From contig NC_134963.1 of the NCBI RefSeq assembly GCF_965638725.1, positions 15,156,501 to 15,220,500 of the forward strand: 64,000 nucleotides of DNA, read 5' to 3'. The translations under genes and the position numbers were made by a program. Position 1 is the first letter of the stretch; each line of letters starts with the position of its first letter. The stretch comes from Aptenodytes patagonicus. Its lineage: Eukaryota; Chordata; Aves; Sphenisciformes; Spheniscidae. The notes below the pieces were generated by a model. The model was given only the letters and a program-made list of their open reading frames with translations, ran no database searches and had not been told where the DNA came from. Below, piece after piece: positions 34,460-48,722 of this stretch.

Positions 34460-37058
34460 ACCTCATTTCCAGCGTGGATTTTCTTCCCCCTCCCTCCCCT
34501 TACCGGGGAGCATCCCCCCACCCCACCCCACCCCCAGCTCCCCCACCAATTAAAGAGCCGAGAGACACCCCCCCCGGCCCCCACTTGTTGCCGGGAAGCT
34601 CCGCTCCGCAGCCCGCGGGCCCGCCTCAGCCTGCCCCGAGGGAGCGGGGGCTCTGCCTGCCCCGGCTCCCTTGCCCAGCCCTGCTCCACCGCCAGCCCCC
34701 TCCGTGCCCCCGGAAAGCCGCAGCCCCCCACCTTCCTTCTCCCAGCTGGGTTGTGCTCCGGGGGCTGCAGAAAACCCCCTGACAGCGGGCAGAACCCTCC
34801 TGCCGGGTCTGCCCCTGCCCTCTCTGTGCCCAGGGCAGATGGCACCAGCCCCACCGGCATCCCCCAGGGCCTCCAGCCCTGAGCCGGGCAACGCTGCAGG
34901 CTGGGGCAGCCCTGCCCTTCTCCCAGCTGCCTGTACCTCTGCTGCCAGAGCTGAGCCTGGGCTGCGCACATGGGAGAGAGCGAGGGGGCTCCTTCTCACC
35001 CCATTTCCCCTTCTGACTCTTTAGCTGCCCCCCGGTAAGGCCCAGTGCAGACCGAGGCTTGACATCAGTCTACAGGCTTTGCAATTGTGCTCATTCCCAT
35101 GGCAACAACAAACACACAATTATAGATATATAATATTATATAAACCCAAGCGGGCTCTTGGGCAGGAGTACGAGGTTCATCTGCTCGCAGTCTCCTCTCA
35201 AGCCCAGGAGGCAGCTCCCACCGGAGCACGGAGAGGTGGCTTCAGCCTGGTGAAGATGCACAGCCCGTGGATGCCCGGCAGCTCCGGGAGCCAGCCGCCC
35301 CGGGCAGCCCCAGCCTGCCTGCCCCACTGCCTCTCCGGAGGCAGGCAAATAAAGCGCAGCACAGCAAGCGATTCAATTACAAAACTTCCCACAGGAAAGA
35401 GGAAACCGAGCAGCCCTGTTCCTCCCTGGCACACGGGGAGTTTTGCAGAGGTGGCGAAGGGGAAAGGATAAGCAAATGCAGCAGCAGAATTGGGGCTGGG
35501 GCTGCTTTTGCCATACTCCCCCCTCCTCACACTACCCATACGTCAAGCTGTATGCACTGTCTGGGGTTAATGAAAACATAATTATGCCTATTTAGATGCA
35601 GGAGGACTAATCTAATAGTAAGCTACCCAACAACATCTGCTCTGATCCATTGGGCAGGGAAACCTGCGCCGTGGAGGGATGAGTAGGTGCACACCGGCAA
35701 AGAAGGTCTTCATGAGTCAGTTGCAGGCTGAAAATTGTCAGCTTCAGCCCAGGCTAAGAAAAGTCCAAAACCTTCTCCTTTCAGGGCTCACATCTTCGAG
35801 CGTGGCCTTCATGCTGCAGGGCTGCGTGTGCTAGTGATTATCAGGGAAACTGGACTGGTCCCCCTTGGATGGGGGTGCAGACAGATGGGGGTGAGCGTAG
35901 CATGGCTGAAGGTCCAGCTCACGCAAGGCTGATGGGTGTGATGGCACTCGCGTGTTCGAGGGGACTCTGCACTGCCCAAGCCACCCTGACACATGACATG
36001 AGCTCCGGCCACCAGCACCTCGCTGCTCTTCTGCCCTCTTGCCGGTGAGGCGGATCTGCAGGAGGCAAAACCATGCTGGGGAAGCAAAGCCCTGACTGCT
36101 GGGGTGCTTGGAACCAGGCAAGTGGGGCTCCCTGTGCTACTCCGGGACACAGCTTTGGCAGCGTGGCTCATCCACCCCCCCATCACACCCTGCAGCTGGA
36201 CCCTTGGCAGGATCCCAGCCTTCTCCACTAGCCCAGAGCATAAGGGAACCAGATGAGCAGTTCTCACCCGTGGGCCACGTCCTCACCAGGGCACGGCAGC
36301 ATTTCCTTCACCTGCAGAAAACTTAATGGGACAATGCTCGTTTTTGTATCATCTGGAGCTTTGCTGAAGCCCGTAAATCCGGGCAAGGCAGGAGCAAAGT
36401 GTCAGTACGAGAAGGGAGCTGCTGGACTGTGCATGTCCTGTGCAACCCCCTGAGCCAGGGAGGAGCCCCCGGTAACCTTTTCCTCCAGCCATGGTAGCCA
36501 TGAGTCAGCCCAGAGAAGAAGGCTCGGAGGTTCATAAACAACTGATGATGTTGGCCTGGGAATGGAGGAGGTGGAGAGAGACCCTCTCCAGCCCATCTGC
36601 ACCCAGTGAGCCCATTCCCACACAGCTCTTGGTGTGACAGCAAACGTTTGCACCTTCCTTCCTCCAGCAAAGAGCATTTGTGGACAGGATTTTTGCCACA
36701 AGGAGCATGTTCCTGTAATCCTGCCTCATCCTACTTGAGTAGCCGAGAGCCCCGGAGAAGAGACCCCAGCTCTGGAGAAGCCCCCCCATGCCCAGCCCTG
36801 CCGAGCCAGCCTCGTCCGTGGAAGTTGCTTCCCCCCTTCTCCCAGCTGGGAGCAAATGTAAGCGGTGCTACTAAGCAAGTCATCCCCCAAAACTGCTCGG
36901 GAGAGGGAATAGCCTCCTCCCTGCCCCTCGCACAGCTGCTCCCCAGTTCCCCCTCTCCTCTGAAATCAGCTCAGCGCTGCTTGCTTCTGGCCATATGCTG
37001 CCAGCGGTTAGAGAAGCCAAATATAAACACAGCAGCTAATGCTCACCCAAGTTTCCTT

Positions 37059-37076
37059 CCCCCCCCCCCCCCCCCC
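37059..37076 (+). repeat. Poly-C run
   Basis: A pure C run of about 18 bases, with a few more C-rich bases after it; on the minus strand it has G-quadruplex or i-motif potential. Confidence 0.85.
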
Positions 37077-39434
37077 GCCCCCGAATCTGGGCTCTTTCCC
37101 CTCTCCTGCTGCCGTTCATCCTCACCCACCTCTCTTTTGGGGGCCGGCGGTGGCTGTGGGCTCCAACGGGGAGGTTGGGTGCGTGTCAAGGAGCTGGCGA
37201 TGGGTCTCTCTCGAGGGGTGGGTGGCCGGCAGCCGGCTCTGCTGCCGGGGCTCGCAGCCCGCCGGCGGGAACGTGCCGCTCAGGATGCTCGGCTCTCTAA
37301 GATCCTTAGGAAACCGTGGCCTCGGCACAGATCACACACACAATATCCCCGGCAGCCGTGGCTCTGGAGTTATTCAGCTGCTATTTCTATGCAACTCGAA
37401 ATGTGTTCAAGGGATTACTGCCCGGGGAATAAAGAAACGGCTAAACATATTTATACTAAAGCTTAAGGAGCCTATGTAACTGCACACACACACCAGCTGA
37501 TAGGGGGGTCTGGCACAGAGACTGCAGCGATTTGGGACAAATCCCAGGATTGTCTGTGCTCTAGTTTAGAGCAAGTGCCTATGCTGGTGCTTGCCTAGAG
37601 GTGGCAGTGAGCCTTCGCTCTTGTCCTCTCCCTGAGCAGAGCAGAGCAGCACAGGAGGGCCTGGGAAGTCCCCAGCTGAGCTGGAGCTTTGCACTCTCTG
37701 CTGGGTTGGCCGCAGGTGAAGTGTTTGCTGTGGGCATAAATACGGGTACCCGTGCCCCCATGGCGCACGGCAGATCCCAGGCGGGACCTGCAAGGAGGAG
37801 TCCCGCTGCCTCCTTCCTCTGTCCTCTGGGCGTGTAGTGCACACCCACGCCACAGGCTCGGGGCCGTTCTTTGGCATCCTCCCCTCTGCGAGGGGAAAAG
37901 ATTGGGGTTTGGTCAAATCCAGACTGCCTTTAAAACCTGGGAGGAGATGGCCAAGGGAGCTCGCTTTTAGAAACATCCCTGTGCCAGCTCCCCGCTCCAC
38001 CAGCCCACGAGCTCCAGGACATGTTTGGGGGGAAGCTCTTTGCTCCCCACTTTCAGGAGCTGTAACAAGTCCTGAGCTACCGGGCACAGAGACGTGGCAA
38101 CGTGAAGTCTTCCAGCACAAACACCAATGTCAGCTTTTCCCCAAAACTGCCCACCCTTCCAACAAGACACCTGTAAATCCCACCAAAAGCCAAATATTTG
38201 TCTTAAACCTCCCTGCACTGGGGGTTAGAGTTCGAAACGTGCTGCTGGAAAGATTCTTTTGGAGCGCATCTCACAGCCTCCAAGGGTATAAAGTGGGTTA
38301 TAAAGGGTGATCTCTCTCTCACACGTACACGTGGGCACACACGCACACACAAAATCTAATAAAAGGATATCAGTCGAAGAGTATTTGGCTTCTGGCATTC
38401 AACTAACCCAAGCTTCATACAGACACCAAAGAAATGAAATTATGGGAGCACACAAACAAGAAATTCCAGGGGGATGAATTAGTGTTTCATCGCTATTACA
38501 GGGCAGAGAAGTCTGTCTTCCCTTGCATTTCTTTTTCTTGTACTTCAAAATGTGAACCCCCTACCTTTAAAAGTCACGGTAGCACGTTTCCTCCAGCCCA
38601 AGCCCTACCTCCTTTCCATCAAAATCAAAATTGCTTTCATTATCATTTTAAGGACACGTTGGAGGGCTAGCAAACACACCAAAGTTCAAGGACTTCTTGT
38701 AAATCCAGGGTCTAATTTAGACAGATTAAAAAACCTGCTTTAAGGCCTTGCTTCACAAGCTGAAAGGGGTTCGAGTTACTTCTGGGTTATTCAGATGCAA
38801 ACACTGTTTTGAAACACAAGTGCCTGAGCCATCCACCAGCAGCTGTAAGTTTGGGGGCAGATGCTCGGCAGCGGCGGAGCTGCACCACTCCACTGAAATC
38901 AGCAGAATCGAGATCATTAAAGCCAGCTAAAACCAGCCAGTTCTCAGTATTTTATATCATCTGAGTCCCTATTTCAAGCTTGTTCCTTTCTAGTGGGATC
39001 AGGCCCCCGAATGGTACCTTTTAACCTTTGGATCAGTTATCGGGGTAATTACAAATTAGAAAAATCACTTCTGCGTCAACCTTAAACAGTTTATTTAGAG
39101 ATTTTTTTTTCTATTAAGTGACACGTTTCAGAGGACTGTAGGTTAAAAACTCTTTCGAAAAGACCTAAATCCCTAATCTTAAATGAAAAGTTATCACCGG
39201 AGGACCTTGGGGTGGGTGGTGACAAACACAGGAAAGGGCCCTGCGTCAGCCAGCGCCCTGGGTAAATAGGGACGGGGAGGAGAGTGGAGGGCTTGGAGCG
39301 GGCTGACGAGCCTGATAAGCCAAATCTGCAAAGCATTCATCGCAAAAAAGAACACAAAGCAAACCCAAAAGCAGAGAAACAGCTGCTGTTGAGTTCTTAA
39401 GTTCTAAAAAAGAGCAAGAAGAAAAAAAAATGCC

Positions 39435-39484
39435 AGAAATACTCTGAAATACATAGCTGAAATACTCTGAAATACTCAGAAACG
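39435..39484 (+). repeat. Short direct repeat of CTGAAATACT-type units
   Basis: The string GAAATACTCTGAAATAC occurs twice in succession with a small spacer, followed by a partial third copy. Confidence 0.75.
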
Positions 39485-42242
39485 CAAAGCCCCTCGCATG
39501 CCTCCCCGCAGGGTGGGTGGGGAAGGAGGCTCCAGCATCTCTGGTCCCCCCCCCCCAGACCCACGTAAGTGAAGCAGCATATTTGGGGCACCCCACGAGC
39601 TGTGCAGCCCCTCCAGCACCTCGACCCCAGCTTCTTCCAGCCTGGATGGAGCAGCAAAGCGATACAGCCCCAGCTGCAAAGACCAAGGGGAAAGCGATAA
39701 CGTGGAAAGCTGATCCCAGCCCCTAAATTACTCACAGCTCCGGCAGGGAAAAAAAAAAAGCCCTGGGGGTTGTGCAAGCGTAGGGAGACACAAAGATGTT
39801 GGTCACCCACCTCTGAATCAGCACTGTTTGGCCACGGCCAAACAGCGACCGAGGATCTCTCCCAGCCCAAACACGTGAGTCAGCAGCTCCCCCAAAAAAG
39901 GGAGAAAAACAAGAAGTCGAGAGACAGAGCTGTGTTTTTTCCCCCCCTTTCCTTCCACAAACCAAACAAAAGAAAGACGGCGCTCAGCCTTCCCGCTGAC
40001 TGGGGAGAAGTTTGCAGAAGCTATGCCAGGAATTTAGATTTATTTCTGGAATGACTTTAATGGGATATTGAAACGCTGCTGTAATTTAAAGGTATTAAAC
40101 AGCTTCTTCTAGTTAAACCAAGATGAAGCAAACCCTTCCACAAACCACCTTGCTTTGAGGCGACGAACACCAGCATGGCCAGGAGAGCTCGGCAGCCCGA
40201 TGCAAAGCCCCGGCAGCAGGATTGAACATGCCAGGCCCCGAGTTCACAATTTACAGCTTTTTGGCTACTTCCAGACACAGCTTGGCCTCGGTGATTCACC
40301 TTCGTCCAGGCTGCAAGAGGCTCCCCACGGCCGAATCCTGGCTCGCGTGCAGCCCCTCTGGTTTCAGGCTCCTGGAAGCAGGGCTGACCCCACTAATGAG
40401 AGGGAATTGGGGCTGAGCAGCTCACCGGTGTCACCCGTGAGAGCTTCGTTAGCACCGGGGACCCCATCCCCCAGCGGGGCTGACGTCAGCTCTAATAAGG
40501 TTGACGGAGACTTTGCCTGCGGTCAAAAGCATCCCTGATGTTTCCTTGTGAGATCACCAATGCCGCATGGATTTCAGCCCAAATCCCGGCCACCTGCTCG
40601 GCATCCCGCTCATTCCAGCCGCCTGGGACCCATTTTCATGAAACTCACAAAAGCATCCTATTTTTAAGGTCTCAACCCGCCCATTAAATTTGGTCAAAAT
40701 TAGCTGGATTTGTTAGGACGAGGCAGAGGGATAAACCAGAGCACAGCTGGATGAACCCTGTTTCCTTAGGAAAGTGGTACCAAAGGTACCCCCGCAAAGG
40801 AAACCAACCCCCCAAACCTTCTAGTGTTTCGGTGCTGTTGGAGAAGGGAAATTGTGCCTGTGTTTAAAAACTGGAGGATTTCCACTTCTTGATACCTCCG
40901 GCAGGTGATGGTAACTCCACCAAAGGTGGCATCGCTGTCCACAAAACCCAAACCAGCTGTTTTGGAGGCTAAGATACGTTTTCCTCGCGCTCTAGCTGGA
41001 GTTACCCTCCCAGGCTGGGCTATGGTTAAGTCCCAGGCAAGGAGAGGTTTCCTGACGGGCACACACAGACCTTCCTATTCCCACCGCCCGGACCCGGGAT
41101 CCTGCCCAGTTTGTAGAGGGAAGAGGTGAAATCCCGGGAAATCCTGGCTCTCCGTGCCAGGGAAACGCTGGAGGGGCCCCGACTGCTTTTGTTTCCAGGC
41201 TCCTGCATTCCCTGCTGCATCTTAACACGCTTTGGCTCTTATGAGATGACTCGGTTAAGTCTGGATTGAAATGATTGCTGCGACATTAACATCTGACCTA
41301 GGGTTTTGACTACAGCCAGCCGTAGCCGTGCGCTTTCGGGCTTTGCCTAACAAGCTTGCAGATATCCTCGCCTTTCCGTAATGCTTTGTGCAGAGCTGGT
41401 TGGTAATCTGTCTGCCGGCCCAGGGGTGACAGCTGTAGGACTCGCTGCTCTGCAGCTCTCCAGCTCCATCTGCTTGAGCTTCTGCTCCCAGCCCAGCTCC
41501 GGACCTGCAGGTCATGGGTCCCACCTTGCCCCCGAAGCTGGGGAAGCGAGGTGCCAGCAGGAGCAGCGCTGCCATCGCCCTCGGGCTCCTTCAATGGCCA
41601 CTTCAGCACAGGGGACGGTCCCTTCACCATCAGGCCACTGGCAGAAGCTCTTTGGCGATGGAAGTTGGTTGTGGCTGCAACTCCTCGAGACTTCATCAGT
41701 GTCCCCAGACAAGGCTGTCACCGCTGCACGTCAGATGTGTTGAATCCCCCTCGCACCCCGCCACTAAATACTGGGGAAGAACCCAGGCAGGAGGATGGAG
41801 AGCCACGGGCTTTGCCCCCGTGCTGGCCAAGCACCGCAGCTGGTGGAGCAGGACAGACCCAGCCCCATTGCACCCATCTCCAGCCCAGCAATGTTTTCTG
41901 CCCCGCTGAGACCAATATCGAATGGTCGTGGGCCAGGAGGGAGGAGAGGTGCTCAGAAGATACCAGGAGAGCTGGCATCCAGAAGACGCAGATTTTTGTT
42001 TTATTTTTAGCAATGTTATTTTCCCATCCTCATTTGAGGGTTTTTTGCAGCAAGAGCAGCTGATGGCCTGGAAACAGGCTCTGAGTTAAGAGCGGGAGGC
42101 ACCCATCCACACAGCCCGAGGGAGAGCTTTGAGGCTAAAAACATAGTAAACAGGAAAAACAGCCTAACAAATAAAGAGGCCACCTTGGACATGCAAAGCA
42201 CTACCCCATGAAACAGTGGAAAATAACTGCCCCTCTCACCAA

Positions 42243-42295
42243 TCCCCATTTTACAAATGGGGAAAGTGAGGCACAGAAGGGGTCAGGGTCAGCCG
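42243..42295 (+). repeat. MIR-like SINE relic
   Basis: CCCCATTTTACAAATGGGGA followed by AAGTGAGGCACAGAAG matches the conserved core of MIR elements, which are old enough to be shared across amniotes. Confidence 0.6.
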
Positions 42296-45200
42296 ACATG
42301 TTTGCAGCTCCCCTGGGGCCAAATTTCAAAGCAAAAAAAAAAAAAAAGATCAAAGCACTTTTCTTTTTCCTCACCTGCCTGCTGGATGAGAGACAGGGCT
42401 CAGGGTTTTCACTGCGAGGTTAAAGGACCATCAGGAATCCCTCAAGCAGGGGAAGGCTGGAAAACGCTGACCCCAAAGCACCAGTCGTGGCCAGAGAAAC
42501 CCAGCCCAGGACTTGGCAAACCAAAAGGTTCCGTTCATCATTTAGACAGAAATAAATTAGAGATTCAGACGCTCAAAAAGAAAGACCAGAAAGAAAAGGA
42601 AAAAAAAAACGATCAAGATCAAGATCAAGCAAGAAAAGGGCTGTTGCAAAACAACAAGTCACAGCAGGCAGATCTCTCCCTGCTCCTTGGGCTCCATCAA
42701 AAGCTCCCAGCCCCAAACCGCTCCCCAGCAGAGAGGCCGGCCCTTCCCCAAGGAGGCTGGCTTCTCATCCCGGGGTGAAATGAGGCCAATTTGGGAAGTT
42801 TGGGAACACCTGCAAGCAAGCTGATGGAGGAGGAGGAAGGGGATGTGGCGTTCGCAGAGGCTGCGATTGCACCGGGTGCATTACTGGTGGCTGACCCTGT
42901 GACCGAGGTGGCGCTGGCCCTGTACCCAGGTATGTCCCCTGTGTGACCCAAATGTCACTCCTGCCACCAACGCCACCCCTCGGGGCTCGGCAGCTGGGAC
43001 TCCTGCCTTGTCAGGGAGCAAGGATTCACGTCGGTGCTCCCCGGAGCCCCTCGCCAGGAGCAAGAGGAGCTGTTTGAATCAGAAACACATTGTCTTATGG
43101 TGAGGCGGTGTTTAATGCAGCCGTCCCTGCCGGGCTGAGTACGTGCCCTTGCTGCCCTGGGGTGAGCAGCCGTCCCCATCCGCTGCCGGCAGAGCACGGG
43201 GCCAACGGTCCAGCACGAACAGCGGATGGTCTTTGAGCTAACGCCAGCCTCTACCGTGGGTTTTCACCTAAAAAAACCCCACTGTTTGCAAAGACCATAG
43301 GTCAAATTCATCTCTGCCCTGACTTTATCCCAGCCAAAGCAGCGGGGCCGCAGCGGCATGGGTGTCCCAGCGCCGAATCGGGACGGGACCGGTGCAGAGC
43401 TGCCCCAGCCCAAAGCATCCCTCCCCTTCAGACTCTGCCTGCAATCACACTCCAGAGACCTCCTGGGGAAGAGCAGGAGGCTGCTGGTTTTTCCCCGTTG
43501 CCGCTAGAAGTCAGAATGAAACACACCTTGGACAATTCTTGGTGTAATTCAGCTTTCCTACAAAGAAATCGCTGCCTTTCTAGGGTGTGTTTTCTCCTCG
43601 CTAGCCCCACAGCCTGTTTCCCCTTCCCTCTCCAGCATCCTGCTGGTTCGTAAAGAAGTCTCTCTCGCCGTCTCTGAATTTTGGAGTGATATCACAACCT
43701 CAAATGTGTTTTTCTTGCTCTCAGGGTCCTATCAACCCCCTGCAGAGGCGGACAGGGCAGCCTATTGCCCTGAGCTGCACTCACGGGGCGCAGAAGTGAG
43801 CTGCAATAACCAGGCACATCTGAGAGCTCTTCAAATCTTTGATACAATCGAGAGAGACGGAGCCTGAGACAGGCTTCCCCCTCCCCTTTTTCTTTCTCTC
43901 TCTTTATTTTTTCTTCCCCCCGACCTTTTATTCCCAGTGGCCAAGAACATTTAGTCTGGCCGGGAAAAGGAAATCTCATTACAGAATTATGGTTCATTTA
44001 GCAGGTCCCACTGGAAGCCCTGCAATAACCACTGGCTTCCTAACAGGATTAGCCAGTGTCTGAACCTCCCGATCTCGCTGCAGTCGTCTCCACTCCCCAC
44101 AACAGGCTCGAGGACCCCAGAAAACCCCAAGCAACCACAGAAACCCAAGAGGCAGGTGGACACAGAGAGGGAAAAATTGAGGGGAGCCGAAGACTGAGGC
44201 TTTGTCGGTGTGAACGTGGGCACTGCTAGCAGAGGTTTGAGCAGACATTATCCCAGGCTCTCCAGCCCCAAATCCCACTTTGCTTTGCTGTCTTGGCCTC
44301 TTCCAGCCTGATGGCTCATTCTCACTCAACGGTGCGTGTTGGTTTCCACAAGGGGACTGGGGATACTCACTTCAGAGACACAAGCAAGACACTGGAGTAA
44401 TGCCAGTTCTGCTACAGCGTTGAATATGCCGTACCCTGTCTGCTGCACCTGAACCAGTACCGAGATGTTCGTGTAAGTTGGTTGAGGGTCCTCCTGACGT
44501 CAGTCTTGGAGTCTACATGAACATGAAGGTTTTTGGTTGGCATCACATTGCGTGGTAACACGTTTTCTGGGATCAGCTCTCTATCATTAAGAAGGTAGGA
44601 GGGCTTAGGAAAAAATAATTCAGAGGAGAAGATCAAGAAAGAAGCCAAACTATATGGGGCCACCAGAACAGCCAAGACCAGGTTTTGCCTTCAGCAATGC
44701 TGAAATCTCTTTGCTCCTCCCATCCCTGTCCCCACTCAATACAAGGAAGAGGTGGTGAAAGAGCAATGAATTGGATATAGCACTGCGTATGAAACCACCT
44801 CTGTGATGCCACAGGGGTGAACATCTGCCTCTCGCCACAAATCTGGTCCCGGTGTTTCATTACCGCACCCGTTTATACACGGAGAGAACACAAACGCTGT
44901 CCCCGGCAGCAGCCGGCAGAGACGTCAGGCTGAGGATGGCAAAGCCAGCTTTCCCAACACAGCCTGGAGCTGGCTGTGTGCTTGGCACGGCAGCCTGGCC
45001 CCGGGCAGGGAGGCAGCGGCAGGAGCCGTATTTGCCCTATTGCAAATGATTGCAAAATATTTCTGCCTACAACGACCGATGAAGACGATGGGAATTGCCT
45101 CAGTGGCATCCCTCTAGGTGTTACCTCGGAAAGGAGTGCAAAACACGGGCAGGATTTGCCTGGTTTGCCTTCCCTTATAGCAGGGAGAGGCGGCACAGCT

Positions 45201-47337
45201 TTGGTTTAACCAAAAGCAAGAAGCAGGAAAGTTGGTTAAGCAAGTTTGCCAAGACCGTGCTCTTACCACTACCTTACTCCATCACGCATCTGCTACAGGG
45301 AGCTTTTGCCATGGCAAAAGTCCACACCAACCACCATGAGGTGCAGCCCTGCAGACGTCCAGGTCCCCTGTGGTCCCCTGAGACCATAGCCTGCTACGGT
45401 CCTTCTCCAGTGAGGGGTGGAAGCCCTGGAAGATGTTGGAGCCCACCGCAGCCCCACCTCCAGACATGCCTCTCCTTTCTGACAACACGAAGAGCCCAGA
45501 GCATTGGCTCCCAACTTTGATGCTCCAAATGAGCTGGGGTGGCTGAGAAACATCGTTAGTGCTGGAAGAAATAAAAGGCCGCGTAGGGTTGTTTTTTCAA
45601 GACAGAGCACTTCATCCCTGTCCCCGCAGCTCCCACGCTGTTCCAGCTCCACCAGCAGATGTTTCCATCATTAGCAAGACTTTTGTCTGGAGGTAAAGGG
45701 ATGCGGTGGCCTTCACACCGCTGCTAACAAAGCTGCGTGGGCAGGGGTTAAGCGCTGGGGGTCAGCCCGGTGCTCAGATAGCAGCAGCAAGCAGGGGTTT
45801 GTGCTCACAGGGCGAGAGGGACGTTCCTGCGAGGGCGGTGGGGACCTCATGGGTTTTGCACGACCAGCTCGGGGGACAAAGCACGGGGTGAAGACAGAAG
45901 CTGTGGGAAGAGAGGAGGGAGGGATGATGCAGAGCCGAGAATAAGAAAAGTTTCGCTCATGCACGCAGTGTGTAATTCAGCTTGCAGCGTCTCACTGAAG
46001 CCAAGAATTGAGTAAGAGGCCAAAAGGGATGAGGCGTTTATGCGGCTAATGAGAACGCACGGGCTGTAATCATCCCTGCTGGCGAGAGTGCCCCAGGAGG
46101 GTGTAAACCCCCACTCCTGCCCTTCCACCAACCTCAGATCACTGGGAACACAAGTGGATCCTCCCTGGGAAGGGGGACGACAGATGACCTCTGTCCAGCA
46201 GTCTGTCTGTCCTGGGTACCGGCAGCGAGGTGCAGAGAACGGGCAGGGGAAGGGACTGCCTGCACCTTGCCGGAGCACCAGGGCAAGGATGCTCTCGCTC
46301 CCTCGGTGCAGAAATTTCCGTTGTACCTGTCACCTTGGCTTTTGGGAGGATTTTTTTAGCCCCTTTTGGCTGCAGACTGAGCTGGCACAGAGGTGCGAGT
46401 GCCCTGCCTTCCGCTGGCACTTCTGCAGGGACCCCTGAGCACCGTCACCCTTCCCAGCACTGCTCCCTACCACCGCTGCGCAGGACAGAAACGTTACTTG
46501 GTGAGCTGGGAATGAACAAATCTGACCTTCTAGCACAGCCACGTACAACATCCAAGAGCATCAACGACCGCAGAGGAGGGGATACGGGGCCTGACCTGGC
46601 TGGCAGCAAGTCTTGATACAACTACACACCATACACTGCCCAAAGCGGCCACGCAGCTTTCCCCCACCCTCTTTTCCATTTTCTCTCTCTTCTTGTTTGT
46701 TTGTTTGGCCATCCAAGGATTTATCAGCAGCAACAGGGTCTGGCAACCCAAAACTTTCCCTAGGGAAGAAGTTCTGGCATCCAGCGGCCAAGTCAGGAGA
46801 CTCTGGAAAGTTGCTCTGAGCCTGTCTCATCTCATGACTTGACATATCACCGCTGTCCATTTCCCTTCCCAAGGAAATCTGATTTGTTCCAAAGTTTATA
46901 GTTTCAGTGACCTAATCCCAGCATAGTTGTTCCTGTTTCCCTTTAATTTACTGCCGCAGCTTGTATTAATTGATGTATTGCAGAGGGCTTGAGCCAAGCT
47001 AATTGTTTTAGAAAAAGAAAAAAAGAAGAAAGAAAGGGAGATGTGAGGCCCTTTAGTGGATTACGAAGGTATTTGAATGGGGAACCAGCAGCCACCAGAA
47101 AACAGCAATAGCTCCAAACAGAAGCAACCGTCCGGAGAGGTGGAGGCTCTCCAGGCTGCCGTTCACAAGGTGCCGTCATGCTCCCTGCAAACAGAAGTAT
47201 CTTCCTTGGGATGACCTTGAGGAGAAAGGCAAGGTGGGGGAGAGGAGGGCTGTGATGGCCTCTCTACTGTGCCGGGGCTGCCTTCGCCCCTCCGGCTCTG
47301 CTCTTGCCCAAGGCTGCTTCTGTCACTGAATGATAGT

Positions 47338-48442
47338 GGGGATCAGGGGAGTTTCCGGAGGACAGGAATAAGGCAGATGTCACCCATCAGCCAGCAAGGA
47401 TGATCTAGGGAACCACAGGCTGCTCAGCCTGCCTCAGAAGGTGATGGAGCAAATCCTCCTGGAAGCTGTTTTCACCCATGATGGACAAGAAAGTCATCAG
47501 GAACTGCCAGCAGAGATTTATTGGGTGTAAATCATGGCCAGCAGACCTGGTGACCTCCCAGGGTGAGATGATGGGCTCTGTGGGCCAGGGCAGAGCATAC
47601 ATGCAAGCTGTATTACTTCACTTCAGCAAGGCCTTTGACAGAGTTTCCTGCAGTATCTTTGTGGCCAAATTGTGGATAAGCAGATAAATTGGGGACAGGG
47701 TGCACTCTCGGCTCATTTTCACATGATACCAGATAGGGGGGAGCAGTTGACATGCTGGAAGGCAGGGCTGCTATCCAGAGGGACCACGATGGGCTGGAGA
47801 AACAGCCCAACAGGAGCTCAGGGAATTCAAAGGGAAACACCAAGTCCTGCCCCTGGAACGAGAGAACCCCAAGTAACAGGACAGGCTGGGTCCAAATGGC
47901 TGGAAAGCAGCTTTGGAGAGAAGGATCTGGAGATCCTGGTGGACAAGAAGAACCATGGTTCAGCTTGGCCAAAGCCAACTGCTTCCCTGGGCTGTGTTAT
48001 TCCCCTCTATTTGGTACTTGCAGGTCTGGACGGTGTCCAGTTCTGGGCTCCCCAGGATAAGACAGACATGGACACACTGGAGGAAGTCCAGTGGAGACCA
48101 CCAACCTGATCAAGGACTGAAGCAGGAGCACATAATGCACAGGGGGAGGCTGCAGGAGTTGGGCTTCTTCTCCCCAGAGAAGAGGAGGGGAAGAAGAGAC
48201 CTAACGGCTGTCTGCAACCACCTAAGTGGAAGCCGGGGAATAGGCAGCTGGAGGTCACCAGCAGCAGGATGAGATGCAACGGCACAAGTTGGAACGTGAG
48301 AAATTCTGACTTGCTATTAGGGGGGGAAAAAATGTTCCCCATGAGGGTGGTCAAACACATGGGATTGTCATCCTTGAAGTTATCTGAAACTTGGCTGGGT
48401 CATGGCCCTGAGCAACCACCTCTAGCCCTGCCTTGAGCAAGG
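47338..48442 (+). repeat. CR1 retroposon copy, 5'-truncated, with remains of the reverse-transcriptase ORF
   Basis: The plus strand matches the CR1 3' part. It runs from the segment encoding the reverse transcriptase motif (SKAFDRVS at about 47625-47650) through the region near 47920-47960 and the 3' UTR (AGGAGGCTGCAGGAGTTGGG-like at about 48143). Stops and frame breaks destroy the ORF. The typical 3' octamer repeat is missing, so the copy is diverged or cut at about 48442. It is inactive. Confidence 0.85.
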
Positions 48443-48722
48443 ACACCCATGGCGCAGGCAGAGGAGGCAGGGTGCAAGGCAGGGTGCAAAGCAGAGCACA
48501 GAGGTTGCTTGTACAGGCTAGGTTTGGAGACCTTGCACACAGTTTTGGTGGCTGGTTTTGAGCAGAAGCCAACAAAGAACAAGACAGAGGAGGAAGAGGC
48601 TCCACCTGATGGGACCACACAGTGTTTCTAGTATCTGACGTGCAATGCAGTGCTCTGGGCAGACGTGAGCCAGGTCTGATCCCATGGGAGCGTGCAGAAA
48701 GGGAGAAAGGGAAACGAAGCTG

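Larger units (their letters stand above)
32640..34990. promoter_or_regulatory. CpG island over the candidate NOS1 promoter
   Basis: The stretch is extremely rich in G and C with frequent CpG. It includes several pure G or C runs of 10-17 bases (near 32970, 33056, 33135, 33470 and 33746). Sequence to its left, in intron 1, and to its right, above about 35.05 kb, is less GC-rich. Long open frames on both strands here result from the lack of A/T-rich stop codons. It is interpreted as the promoter region of NOS1. Confidence 0.7.
34991..47337. other. Upstream intergenic sequence, no gene recognised
   Basis: Both strands were read for exon-like open segments with splice sites and for known protein motifs; none was convincing. 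The region holds a long C run at about 37059-37076, a short direct repeat near 39435, a MIR-like relic at 42243 and small simple repeats. Further alternative first exons of NOS1 could lie here unseen. Confidence 0.6.

Noticed and set aside
47672..48109. Open frames inside the CR1 copy as an active reverse transcriptase gene
   Set aside because: Only fragments of the enzyme are present, broken by stops and frame changes.
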